Part shown: piece by piece, positions 17,404 through 25,693 of the stretch | Layout: the number at the start of each line of letters is the position of its first letter | Numbering within the stretch: the first letter of the stretch is position 1 | Origin: Staphylococcus debuckii | GTDB taxonomy: Bacteria > Bacillota > Bacilli > Staphylococcales > Staphylococcaceae | Direction: 5' to 3' | Assembly (NCBI RefSeq): GCF_003718735.1 | Contig: NZ_CP033460.1 | Coordinates: 682,001 to 746,000, forward strand | Length of the DNA: 64,000 bases | Notes under the pieces: model-generated | Told to the model about the DNA's origin: nothing | What the model saw: the letters and a program-made list of their open reading frames with translations, nothing else | Database searches by the model: none | Position numbers and translations under genes: made by a program

Positions 17404-18511
17404 AGCGATATTAGTGCGCGTCATTACCGATTTATTCCGCGACAAACGCACACTTGCCCTAATGTTTATCGTCCCTTTGCTGATTCTGACCATCATGTAC
17501 TTCCTCTTCAACAGCGATACCGACGAACACCTGAAAGTTGGTTTTGCAGACAACGTGCCGAATCGTATCGTCAAAGCCTTGCCGGATGATAAGGCAGACA
17601 CTTCCAAGTACCAAGATGTCGACTCAATTCAATCCCTTATTGAAAAGAAAGACTTGGATGCGTTCGTGGCGAAAAAAGGAAACCAGCTGGAAGTAACTTA
17701 CACGAATGAAGATCCGAGCAAAACCAATGCGGTAAAGCAGATGTTAAATGGTGCGTTGCAGAAAACTAAAATGCAAAGTGTCATGACACAAGTAGATAAA
17801 ATGAAATCGCAAATGGAGAAAATGCCGGGTGCAGCAGGGAAAAATGGCATGCAGGTCTCTGATAAAGGTATATCGTTGAAGGCACATTATTTATATGGGG
17901 ACGCAGATAGTACATACTTTGATAAAATGTTCCCTATCTTGATGGGATTCTTTGTCTTCTTGTTTGTGTTCTTGATTTCTGGTATTGCACTGCTTAGAGA
18001 ACGGACAACGGGTACATTGGAGCGTGTATTGGCCACGTCTGTAAAACGGAGCAAGATTGTATTCGGCTATTTAGTGGGATATGGTATTTTCGCGATTATC
18101 CAAACATTGATCATCGTGTTGTTCTCGGTGTATTTATTGAAAGTGGAAATGGCCGGTAATCTTGGCTGGGTATTGTTGATTAATATTTTGGTCGCCTTTG
18201 CAGCACTGGCGATGGGTTTATTTGTTTCTACATTCGCGAATTCAGAATTCCAAATGCTGCAATTTATACCGATTGTAGTAGTCCCGCAAGTCTTATTCTC
18301 CGGCATTATCCCGTTAGATAATGTCAATCGTTGGATTGCAAGTATCGGCTACTTATTCCCATTGCGTTATGCAGGTAATGCGCTCACTGAAATTATGGTG
18401 AAAGCAGAAGGTATCAGTCATTTCTGGTTGGATATATGTATTTTATTACTATTCATCCTTATATTTACAGTGTTAAATATTGTAGGATTGAAGCGATATC
18501 GAAAAGTTTAA
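17393..18511 (+). CDS. ABC-2 family permease
   Basis: 372 residues. There is one membrane segment near the N terminus (about 20-42), then an extracytoplasmic domain of about 135 residues with a charged helix region, then five membrane segments from about 180 to the end. This is the standard layout of ABC-2 export permeases. It starts inside the end of the ATPase gene, so the two are translationally coupled. Substrate unknown; export of a toxic compound or lipid is plausible. Confidence 0.85.
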   Translation: MRFKAILVRVITDLFRDKRTLALMFIVPLLILTIMYFLFNSDTDEHLKVGFADNVPNRIVKALPDDKADTSKYQDVDSIQSLIEKKDLDAFVAKKGNQLEVTYTNEDPSKTNAVKQMLNGALQKTKMQSVMTQVDKMKSQMEKMPGAAGKNGMQVSDKGISLKAHYLYGDADSTYFDKMFPILMGFFVFLFVFLISGIALLRERTTGTLERVLATSVKRSKIVFGYLVGYGIFAIIQTLIIVLFSVYLLKVEMAGNLGWVLLINILVAFAALAMGLFVSTFANSEFQMLQFIPIVVVPQVLFSGIIPLDNVNRWIASIGYLFPLRYAGNALTEIMVKAEGISHFWLDICILLLFILIFTVLNIVGLKRYRKV

Positions 18512-18526
18512 TAGATGTTGGGTTGG

Positions 18527-18558
18527 AGCGAGTTGCGTTAAGTGCAGCTCGCTTTTTT
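18527..18558 (+). terminator. Rho-independent terminator after the ABC pair
   Basis: Stem AGCGAGTTGC / TGCAGCTCGCT with one mismatch, then six Ts. Confidence 0.8.
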
Positions 18559-18626
18559 GGGTTTGGGGCAAGGGCGGAGATTAGAAGCGGGGGATAGTTG
18601 AGGAGAGGAAGTGCAATATTTGGGGA

Positions 18627-18741
18627 TATTGGCCAAGATGGCGACGAACATGTCCAATAAATGGATATATTGGCCAAGATGGATGTGAACTTGTCCAATA
18701 AACGGATATATTGGCCAAGAATTGAGTGAACGTGTCCAATA
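18627..18741. repeat. Three tandem 41-bp hairpin units
   Basis: Units start at 18627, 18668 and 18709, an exact 41-bp period. Each is a hairpin: TATTGGCCAAG pairs with (C)TTGTCCAATA or a close variant 11 bases later, joined to the next unit by AATGGATA or AACGGATA. Arm sequences are conserved while loops differ, so the structure appears to be under selection. It lies in the 490-base gap 18512-19001. Hypothetical peptides read across it are not credible genes. Confidence 0.85.
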
Positions 18742-18889
18742 TCTTCTTCCCACCGAAAACTCCTATAATTCCCCATGAAAATCCACCCACATATCTCATA
18801 CTTATATTAATTTTATTTCTGCTTATAAAATTTTTAAAAGTAATCGAATTTAGAAATGTTAATTTACTCATATAATTGTAATTGATTCA

Positions 18890-18948
18890 TTGACAATGCT
18901 TACATGATATTTTAAGGTTTATGTAAACGATTGCATAGTTGTATACAA
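18890..18948 (+). promoter_or_regulatory. Control region of the sugar kinase: -35, cre and palindrome
   Basis: A perfect -35 TTGACA (18890-18895) is followed 17 bases later by a weak -10. A cre-type site TGTAAACGATTGCA (18922-18935; one mismatch to consensus) lies near the expected start point, where CcpA would repress. A perfect palindrome TTGTATACAA (18939-18948) follows, resembling GntR/AraR-type operators. Confidence 0.5.
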
Positions 18949-19001
18949 AGATACAAATAATAGGAAAGCACAATAATATAATTTTAATAGAAGGGGAAAC
19001 T

Positions 19002-20609
19002 ATGTCGAATAATATTGAAACAACAAGACAGATGATTAAAGATGGCGGTTTATCTATCGGTATCGAGTTTGGTTCAACACGTATTAAGACCGTAGCGATA
19101 GATAAAGATTGCCAAACGATTGCTACTGGTTCATTTGAGTGGGAGAACCAATTTTTAAACGGTTATTGGACGTATTCTATCAATGATGTTTGGGTCGGTT
19201 TGCAAAAGAGTTATCGCGAAATGGCAGACAAAATAAAAAATGATTTCAATACGACAATTCGCCGCGTGAAATCATTAGGAATCAGTGGAATGATGCATGG
19301 TTATTTAGCGTTTGATGAAAAAGATGATTTATTAGTGCCGTTTCGAACATGGCGCAATAATAATGCTAATGAAGCGGCTGGTATCTTAAGTCAAGCATTC
19401 GGTGTGAATATTCCAGAACGTTGGAGCATCGCACAACTTTTCCAATCAGCTTTAGAAGATGCTCCGCATACCTCTCAAGTACGCTACATGACTACATTAT
19501 CAGGTTTTGTTCATTGGTATTTAACAGATGAACGCGTATTAGGAGTTGGAGATGCCTCTGGAATGTTTCCAATCGATCCAGAAACTGGGAGTTTTCGCGA
19601 AGATTTATTAGATCAATTTAATACACTTTTTAAAGAAAAAGGATTTAACCAAGATGTTCACCAATTATTGCCTCGTGTCCTGAGCGCCGGCGAAAATGCA
19701 GGTTACTTAACAGCAGAAGGTGCGCGATTGATTGATTCAGCAAATGAATTAGAAGCAGGCGCCCCTTTATGTGCACCTGAAGGCGATGCAGCCACAGGTA
19801 TGGTTGCCACAAATAGTGTAGCACCGCGTACAGGCAACGTTTCAGCTGGAACAAGTATATTTTCAATGATCGTCTTAGATCATCCATTGAAACGTGTTTA
19901 TCCAGAAGTAGATTTAGTTACAACGCCAGCAGGACATGAAGTGGCGATGATACATGCCAATAATTGCACGTCAGATATTAATGCATGGATAGATTTATTC
20001 GCAGAAGTATTAGATGCAATGGGTGCTACTTACACTAAAGACGAATTATTCACACGCATGTTTGAAACAGCATTAACCGGTGACCCTGATTTAGGACGCT
20101 TACTATCATACGGTTACGTCTCGGGAGAATTCATTACCGACGTACCCAAAGGATTTCCAATGCTGATTAGAGACGTAGACAGTAAATTCAACTTAGCTAA
20201 TGTGATGAAGACCCACATTTTCAGCGCCTTCAGCACATTGAAAATCGGAATCGATTTATTGAAACGCAATGAAGGAATGGAAATTGAAAACATGGTTGGT
20301 CATGGTGGCATCTTTAAAACAGAACGCGTGGCACAAAGCTTCCTAGCTGCTGCTTTAGAGAGCCCCGTCAGTGTCATGAAGACAGCAAGCGAAGGCGGTG
20401 CCTGGGGTATTGCAGTGTTGGCGCGCTATTTGATAGATGTCCAACCCGACTTGACATTAGCAGACTACTTGCAAAAGAAAGCTTTTGGAGAGGGAGCTGC
20501 TTTAATAATCGCCCCTAAACCAGAAGATGTAGAAAGCTTCCGAGAGTATATCACGAAATTTGAAGCGGGACTGCCAGTAGAACGCAGTGCAAATGACTAT
20601 TTGAATTAA
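19002..20609 (+). CDS. FGGY-family carbohydrate kinase
   Basis: 535 residues from the ATG at 19002 (ribosome site aagggga). The ATP-grasping start 'LSIGIEFGSTRIKTVAID' and the later 'GNVSAGTSIFSMIV' and 'NMVGHGGIFKTERVAQSF' motifs are those of sugar kinases (xylulokinase/ribulokinase group). It is larger than a typical xylulokinase (about 490-500) and its sugar is not evident. It likely phosphorylates an imported or isomerised pentose or polyol in the cytoplasm. The cre site and palindrome upstream suggest catabolite repression and a specific regulator. The remnant of a dehydrogenase gene directly downstream suggests a sugar operon that lost genes. Confidence 0.8.
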   Translation: MSNNIETTRQMIKDGGLSIGIEFGSTRIKTVAIDKDCQTIATGSFEWENQFLNGYWTYSINDVWVGLQKSYREMADKIKNDFNTTIRRVKSLGISGMMHGYLAFDEKDDLLVPFRTWRNNNANEAAGILSQAFGVNIPERWSIAQLFQSALEDAPHTSQVRYMTTLSGFVHWYLTDERVLGVGDASGMFPIDPETGSFREDLLDQFNTLFKEKGFNQDVHQLLPRVLSAGENAGYLTAEGARLIDSANELEAGAPLCAPEGDAATGMVATNSVAPRTGNVSAGTSIFSMIVLDHPLKRVYPEVDLVTTPAGHEVAMIHANNCTSDINAWIDLFAEVLDAMGATYTKDELFTRMFETALTGDPDLGRLLSYGYVSGEFITDVPKGFPMLIRDVDSKFNLANVMKTHIFSAFSTLKIGIDLLKRNEGMEIENMVGHGGIFKTERVAQSFLAAALESPVSVMKTASEGGAWGIAVLARYLIDVQPDLTLADYLQKKAFGEGAALIIAPKPEDVESFREYITKFEAGLPVERSANDYLN

Positions 20610-20619
20610 CGATGAATAA

Positions 20620-20742
<123 letters not shown>

Positions 20743-20762
20743 TAGAAGTTTCCAATTAATAT

Positions 20763-20810
20763 AACCTCGGCAAGAAAAGGAATTGTCCCTTTATCTTGCC
20801 GAGGTTTTAT
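20763..20810. terminator. Bidirectional terminator between kinase region and surface protein
   Basis: Stem ACCTCGGCAAGA / TCTTGCCGAGGT with an inner AAAGG/CCTTT, flanked by T-rich sequence downstream. It lies between convergent genes. Confidence 0.85.
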
Positions 20811-20829
20811 TAATATATAGAGTGGTGTC

Positions 20830-22116
20830 TTATTTGTTTTCTTTACGACGTGCTTGAAGAAGGAATAAGGTACCAGCACTTGCAAATAATGAGCCAGCAA
20901 GCATTCCGAATAATACTTGATCTTGTTCACCAGTTTCTGGCAGTTGTTTTTTATTATGTTTAACTTTTAGTTGATTTTTGATTTCGTCTTTAGTAACTTT
21001 AGATGCATTTTGATCTTCAGTTTGGCCAGTTATTACTTTAGTATGCGGTGTTGAAGTATGAGTGTCAGAAGTTTGATCATGCTCAGTGCTTTTGTGGTGT
21101 CTAGTAGTTCCATGTTCCTTTTTATTTTGTTTAGGATTGCCAGTCTTTAATTGTCCTGTTGTAACTTTATTTTCAGGTATTTTTTTAGCACCTTTTTTCT
21201 CTTTTTTAGTTGCTTGTTTAGCATCTAAATCTTTAGCTTCTTTAACAATAGCTGGAATGTCAGCTACAGCAGCTGCTGCAATTTTATTATTAAACGCGTC
21301 TTTTTGCTTTTTAGAAAGGTGAGTTAATTGCTTAATTTCAGCTTGGCCTTTTTTAACTTGTTCAGCTGCAACCTTCTTAGCGTTTTCAACTTGTGCTTGT
21401 TCAGCACCCGCTTTTTGAGCTAATTCGACTTGAGCGTTAACCGCTTTAGCATCTTTAACAATTGCAGGAATGTCAGCTATAGCAGCTGCTGCAATTTTAT
21501 TATTGTAAACCGCTTTAGTTTCTTTAGAAATACTAGATAATGCATTTACTTCTGTTTGTGCTTTTTGAACTTGTTCGGCTGCAACTTTTTGAGCATTCTC
21601 TATTTGAGCTTGTTCATTAGCAACATTTTGTGCAACACCGACTTGATAGTCTTCAGCTTTAGCATTTTGAACAATGCCAGGAATATTAGCTACGTCAGCT
21701 TTGTTGATTTGTGCTTTGTAAGCATTTTTTTTAGCTTTAGATAAATGAGTTAATTGATCTAATTCAGTTTGAGCATTTTTAACTTGTTCTTTTGCAACGT
21801 TCTTAGCATTTTCAACTTGAGCATTAGTTGCCTGCTCAACCGCAACCTTTTGAGCTAATTCAGCTTGTTTTTGAACGTTTTGCGCATTTTCTTTTGCTTC
21901 TTGTTCAGCGCCAACTTTTTTAGCAAGTTCAACTTGCGCATTGACTGCTTGGGCGTCTTTATCATTAGCTTTTTGAGTTTGTTCTGATTGAGATTTGGTA
22001 GGAGTATCTTCTGCATTTGCTACGTGAGCATCGCTTACGAATACTAATGCTCCTATTGAAACTGAAGCGAATCCTGCTGATAATTTTCTAAGTGAAAAGC
22101 GTTGTTTATTCTTCAT
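20830..22116 (-). CDS. LPXTG surface protein with three GA-type modules
   Basis: 428 residues. An SLRK-type signal peptide ('FSLRKLSAGFASVSIG', cleavage probably after ANA, near residue 35) is followed by alanine/glutamine-rich heptad-like helices. Three copies of a helical module follow at about 105-156, 175-226 and 245-297, with 'LTHLSK..K.AYK..I..A.VA.IP.IV..AK', which resembles the albumin-binding GA module. A charged His/Thr/Lys stalk (about 300-390) precedes the sorting signal LPETG (392-396), a hydrophobic stretch and a basic tail. Sortase A should link it to peptidoglycan. Binding to albumin or another host protein is inferred. Ribosome site aggagg. Confidence 0.9.
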   Translation of the reverse strand: MKNKQRFSLRKLSAGFASVSIGALVFVSDAHVANAEDTPTKSQSEQTQKANDKDAQAVNAQVELAKKVGAEQEAKENAQNVQKQAELAQKVAVEQATNAQVENAKNVAKEQVKNAQTELDQLTHLSKAKKNAYKAQINKADVANIPGIVQNAKAEDYQVGVAQNVANEQAQIENAQKVAAEQVQKAQTEVNALSSISKETKAVYNNKIAAAAIADIPAIVKDAKAVNAQVELAQKAGAEQAQVENAKKVAAEQVKKGQAEIKQLTHLSKKQKDAFNNKIAAAAVADIPAIVKEAKDLDAKQATKKEKKGAKKIPENKVTTGQLKTGNPKQNKKEHGTTRHHKSTEHDQTSDTHTSTPHTKVITGQTEDQNASKVTKDEIKNQLKVKHNKKQLPETGEQDQVLFGMLAGSLFASAGTLFLLQARRKENK

Positions 22117-22383
22117 GATGTGTCATCCTCCTGAGGTGTCTGTTGAGGTAAATATACTAACTATAAGTATATGTTTAAGGTATACTTCTATTTTACACAG
22201 CGGGTATAGACGTATGATTTCATCATAGAAAATTTTTTAATCGATTTATTGCTCAAAAAATCGGCGGTTATCCACAGGGAATGTCATAATATGTCATTCA
22301 ATTCCTGAATTCTTTCTTTCAGAGGAATTTTTGCTTAGCCACAGCTTTCCAAGGCCTTCTTTTCCAGAATCAAGCATGGATTC

Positions 22384-23055
22384 TTAATTAAGTTTCAACC
22401 AATGCACTAATTCATCTAAATCTTGCACTGTAATCTTAGGCAGTGTTCCGTTTTTATCAAAAAGGCTTTGGTCGCGATTCACCCATACTGTATCGAAACC
22501 GAAATGGGCAGCGCCTGTGACGTCCCAAGTGTTTGATGACACAAAGAGAATTTCTTCGCGTTTGATTTGATAGTATTTCAAGATGAGTGCATAACTTGCA
22601 GGGCTGGGCTTATATTGTTTGATACTGTCTGCGCTGATAATCGAGTCCAATTTATTAGAGATGCCTGCATTTTCGATAACTGGGTCTAACATATCCATAT
22701 TGCCATTTGAAAAGACAGATAAAGTTTTCTGCATCTTGTGTAATTCCTTCAGAGCATCCGGCACTTCTTTATAGGCTTTGAGGTTTAAGTATTCTTCAAA
22801 AATCTGATTGGTATCTTGACGGGTGAAAGGGACTTTATGTACTTCAAGAGCGTATTCTAAAGCTTGTTTCGTAATATCATCGAATGTAATGTAGCGTTCC
22901 ATAACTTGTCGCAAGAAAGTATGTTTGAGTTGTGTATGACGCCATAATGTTGAGACAGATTCACTTTTTTCGCCTGCAAATTCTTCTAATTTATCTTTGA
23001 CAGACGCAGTATCGAATAATGTTCCATATGCATCAAAGACTATCACTTTATACAT
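22384..23055 (-). CDS. HAD-type hydrolase, haloacid dehalogenase type II-like
   Basis: 223 residues from the ATG at 23055, which is well spaced from gaggtga; the in-frame GTG nine bases upstream overlaps that ribosome site. The nucleophile aspartate is residue 8 in 'VIVFDAYGTLFDT'. The second motif 'SVFSNGNMDML' and the later 'LFVSSNTWDVTGAAHFGF' match the L-2-haloacid dehalogenase subgroup. The actual substrate is probably a small phosphate or haloacid and cannot be predicted. It is a single-gene unit; the gene upstream on the same strand ends in its own terminator. Confidence 0.8.
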   Translation of the reverse strand: MYKVIVFDAYGTLFDTASVKDKLEEFAGEKSESVSTLWRHTQLKHTFLRQVMERYITFDDITKQALEYALEVHKVPFTRQDTNQIFEEYLNLKAYKEVPDALKELHKMQKTLSVFSNGNMDMLDPVIENAGISNKLDSIISADSIKQYKPSPASYALILKYYQIKREEILFVSSNTWDVTGAAHFGFDTVWVNRDQSLFDKNGTLPKITVQDLDELVHWLKLN

Positions 23056-23109
23056 TGTACTCACCTCATATCATTAATTGGCTTTATCGTATCACACGGG
23101 AATGATTAA

Positions 23110-23149
23110 TAAAAAAGACAACCCTTATTTTAATGAAAAAAGTTGTCTT
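23110..23149 (-). terminator. Terminator of the WYL regulator gene
   Basis: Stem AAGACAAC / GTTGTCTT. On the minus strand it is followed by a run of Ts. Confidence 0.75.
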
Positions 23150-23157
23150 AAATATTA

Positions 23158-24039
23158 TTAGTAATCGGCAAATAAATGGTTGAGCATATAAGTTTCTTGC
23201 AATTTCAGCAGTTGGTGAAAAACTTTGTGGCGCACATCAGCGGGTTCGATGATTCGAATTTGTTTGCAACATGAGAAGCAGAGATTGACAGCATCTTCAG
23301 GGCACATTTTGAAGCGAACAATACAGTAACCGTTTATTTGCGGTTTGATTATTTTATGTTCGTAAAAATACTGCATGGATTTATATAATGAAGTGTGCAT
23401 CTCAAAAGTAATTTCTTGATAATAATTCTGAGAGTGGCGTGGGGTGAAATATTCAGGGCTGAAGGTCAAATCTGTGGTTCCGAGGTCAGTAATCATGGTT
23501 TGCTGTTGATAATGATAAACTAAATGAAAAGTAAAACCTTGATAACGAATATACAAAGGTGTGATTTCTTTACCTCCACTCATATATAATTTCTGATGTT
23601 GGTTAATCGCTCGGTTGGCGATAGTCAAATTATGGCAAGGTTGAACTTGATTACCGACCTTCAATTTGTTGAGATGATAAAGTAATTCGGGTTCATGATG
23701 ACTATGAAAGGTCTTAATCAGTAATTTTAAATAGTCAGAGAGTTGGTGTTCAATAACGGGAGTAATCGTTTGTAATAAGGCAATGAGGAAGTAAATTGAA
23801 GCGGTATGGTCTTCATTGCTGCTGCTCATGGTGTAAGAAGCGGAACGATGATTGTAGGTAATTTCTTTACGATAACCGTGCCATTCATCTGTATCATATA
23901 AAAAGTTGCGGATATTATCGATATCGCGTTGAATCGTACGCGGAGAGACGTTCCATTCTTGAACAAGTTGGTCTTTATTGACCACTTTTTGTTGGATTAA
24001 ACGTGTATAAATACTAAGTATACGGTGGGATTGTTCCAT
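23158..24039 (-). CDS. HTH/WYL-type transcriptional regulator
   Basis: 293 residues. The N-terminal winged helix (about 1-60) contains 'LIQQKVVNKDQLVQEWNVSPRTIQRDIDNIRNFL', the DeoR/YafY-like HTH_11 type. The remainder resembles the WYL ligand-binding domain ('FHLVYHYQQQTMITDLG'). It is divergent from vraA, which begins 230 bases away, so it could control vraABC. The operator is not evident, although the intergenic region is AT-rich with several short inverted repeats. Confidence 0.75.
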   Translation of the reverse strand: MEQSHRILSIYTRLIQQKVVNKDQLVQEWNVSPRTIQRDIDNIRNFLYDTDEWHGYRKEITYNHRSASYTMSSSNEDHTASIYFLIALLQTITPVIEHQLSDYLKLLIKTFHSHHEPELLYHLNKLKVGNQVQPCHNLTIANRAINQHQKLYMSGGKEITPLYIRYQGFTFHLVYHYQQQTMITDLGTTDLTFSPEYFTPRHSQNYYQEITFEMHTSLYKSMQYFYEHKIIKPQINGYCIVRFKMCPEDAVNLCFSCCKQIRIIEPADVRHKVFHQLLKLQETYMLNHLFADY

Positions 24040-24268
24040 GAAGATATCATTGCCTCCTGGTGCTTGGTCTGGTTGTTAAGTAGGTAATTAAGTTTATTGC
24101 AGGTGGAAAAATAAAAGAGAGAATACAGTCATTATTATATAACAAATTTATGTTAAAAGGTACAATTTATTCATTAAAAATACTGACAATTATATTACTA
24201 GGACGCAAGATGCAGTATGCTAAAATGAACTTATACATATAAAACTTTTCAAGCAGGAAGGTGAGGGT

Positions 24269-25672
24269 ATGGCAGATACAAACAAAATAATGATTGAAAC
24301 AGAAAGATCTCAACTCACATATAATGATTTCAGCAAAAATTTAGAGAAAAATGCAGCCACGATACTGCAATGGTGGGAACAAGCTGCAGAACATCCTAAT
24401 GAAAGAATAGGTATCAGCGTGGCCGATCCTGCTGATTTTTTAACTGTTTATCGCGCGATTCAAATAGCTGGAAAATTGCCGGTGGTTTTAGATTCTAAAT
24501 GGACAACCACACAATTTAACGCCATCATAGGACACTACGATATTTCTCATTTAATTACAGATACAAAGCAACCAGCAGTACCCATACCGCAATTAACTCT
24601 AACTGAACTGAATAGTCAATATAGTACTGCAGAGCCATGCGCATGCAACACACCTCCTGAAGATTTGTTACATATCGGTTTTACTTCCGGAACAACGGGC
24701 ATGCCGAAAGCATATTATCGCAACCGGATTTCTTGGGTAGTCAGCTACGAAGCAAATGATGCAATCTTAAAGGGCGCTCCTTCTAGCATTATTGCGCCCG
24801 GCCCGCTAGCGCATTCTTTAACACTTTATGCACTGATGTATGCACATCATCATAAGATTCCATGCTATATGCAAACAGATTATCGGCCAGAACAGTTGTT
24901 AACACAGCTCCAATCTCATCCAGGTGCAGCCGTTTTCTTAGTGCCCTCGATTCTTGAACATATACTGCAATTTGATGCAGATGCACTTGCGGAGATTAAA
25001 GTTACTTTCTTAACTTCAGGCGCTAAACTGGAACCTAGAACTATCGCCCGTTTTCAAGAGAAGCTGCCTAAATCGGAGGTCATTGAATTTTTCGGTACGA
25101 GCGAAGCCAGTTTCATTTCCTATCATCAAGTACAAGACTATCAGCCGCATAATGTCGGACAATTATTTAAAGGAGTCCAAATCAAATTGCGAGATGATGA
25201 AGGGAACAGAATGACGAATCTTACTGACGTGGGACAACTCTATATTCAGAGTCCCATGGTATTTTCAGGCTATGTCGATGGCCCTCGCATTTCTGAAAAA
25301 GACGAGATTGCTACAGGAGACTATGCACGGCTGACCCACACAGGCGATTTGATTTTAGAAGGTTGCGTCAATAATAAATGTATCGTCGGCGGCATGAACG
25401 TCTATCCCGAAGAGGTCGAGCGCGTCATTATGCAGTACTTCCCAGTCAAACACGTCATGGTCGCTGCCACTCCGCACTACGAGTTGGGGGAAGTTCTGAT
25501 TGCTTATTATGAAAGTGATGTACCACTTTCTATCACTGACGTAAAAAAAGAACTGAGAAAGTACCTGGAACGTTATAAAGTACCGATGCGCTGGATTAAG
25601 GTACCCCAAATGCAATGGACATCCAGCGGTAAAATTGCACGCAAAGCTATGACAGAAATCTATGGACACTAA
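24269..25672 (+). CDS. vraA: Acyl-CoA synthetase-like protein VraA
   Basis: 467 residues. An AMP-forming ligase with the phosphate loop 'HIGFTSGTTGMPKAYYRN', the 'FFGTSEASF' motif and the C-terminal 'TGDYARL...GRxx'-like region in which the usual GR is replaced by 'EGCVNNKCIVGGMNVYPEEVE'. The terminal catalytic lysine motif 'TSSGKIARKAM' is present. It would activate a fatty or other carboxylic acid as acyl-CoA in the cytoplasm. vraB and vraC follow at 21 and 0 bases, the same order as in S. aureus, where the operon responds to vancomycin exposure. Physiological substrate unknown. Confidence 0.88.
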   Translation: MADTNKIMIETERSQLTYNDFSKNLEKNAATILQWWEQAAEHPNERIGISVADPADFLTVYRAIQIAGKLPVVLDSKWTTTQFNAIIGHYDISHLITDTKQPAVPIPQLTLTELNSQYSTAEPCACNTPPEDLLHIGFTSGTTGMPKAYYRNRISWVVSYEANDAILKGAPSSIIAPGPLAHSLTLYALMYAHHHKIPCYMQTDYRPEQLLTQLQSHPGAAVFLVPSILEHILQFDADALAEIKVTFLTSGAKLEPRTIARFQEKLPKSEVIEFFGTSEASFISYHQVQDYQPHNVGQLFKGVQIKLRDDEGNRMTNLTDVGQLYIQSPMVFSGYVDGPRISEKDEIATGDYARLTHTGDLILEGCVNNKCIVGGMNVYPEEVERVIMQYFPVKHVMVAATPHYELGEVLIAYYESDVPLSITDVKKELRKYLERYKVPMRWIKVPQMQWTSSGKIARKAMTEIYGH

Positions 25673-25693
25673 TATTTCAAAAGGAGCGTGAAA

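Noticed and set aside
18581-18871. Open frames on the minus strand across the 41-bp hairpin array
   Set aside because: The repeated peptide arises from the DNA repeat; three overlapping frames are open and none has a proper start.
22267-22275. A DnaA-box-like TTATCCACA upstream of the surface protein
   Set aside because: It is a single copy without a cluster, AT-rich unwinding region or dnaA/dnaN nearby; a replication origin is not supported.
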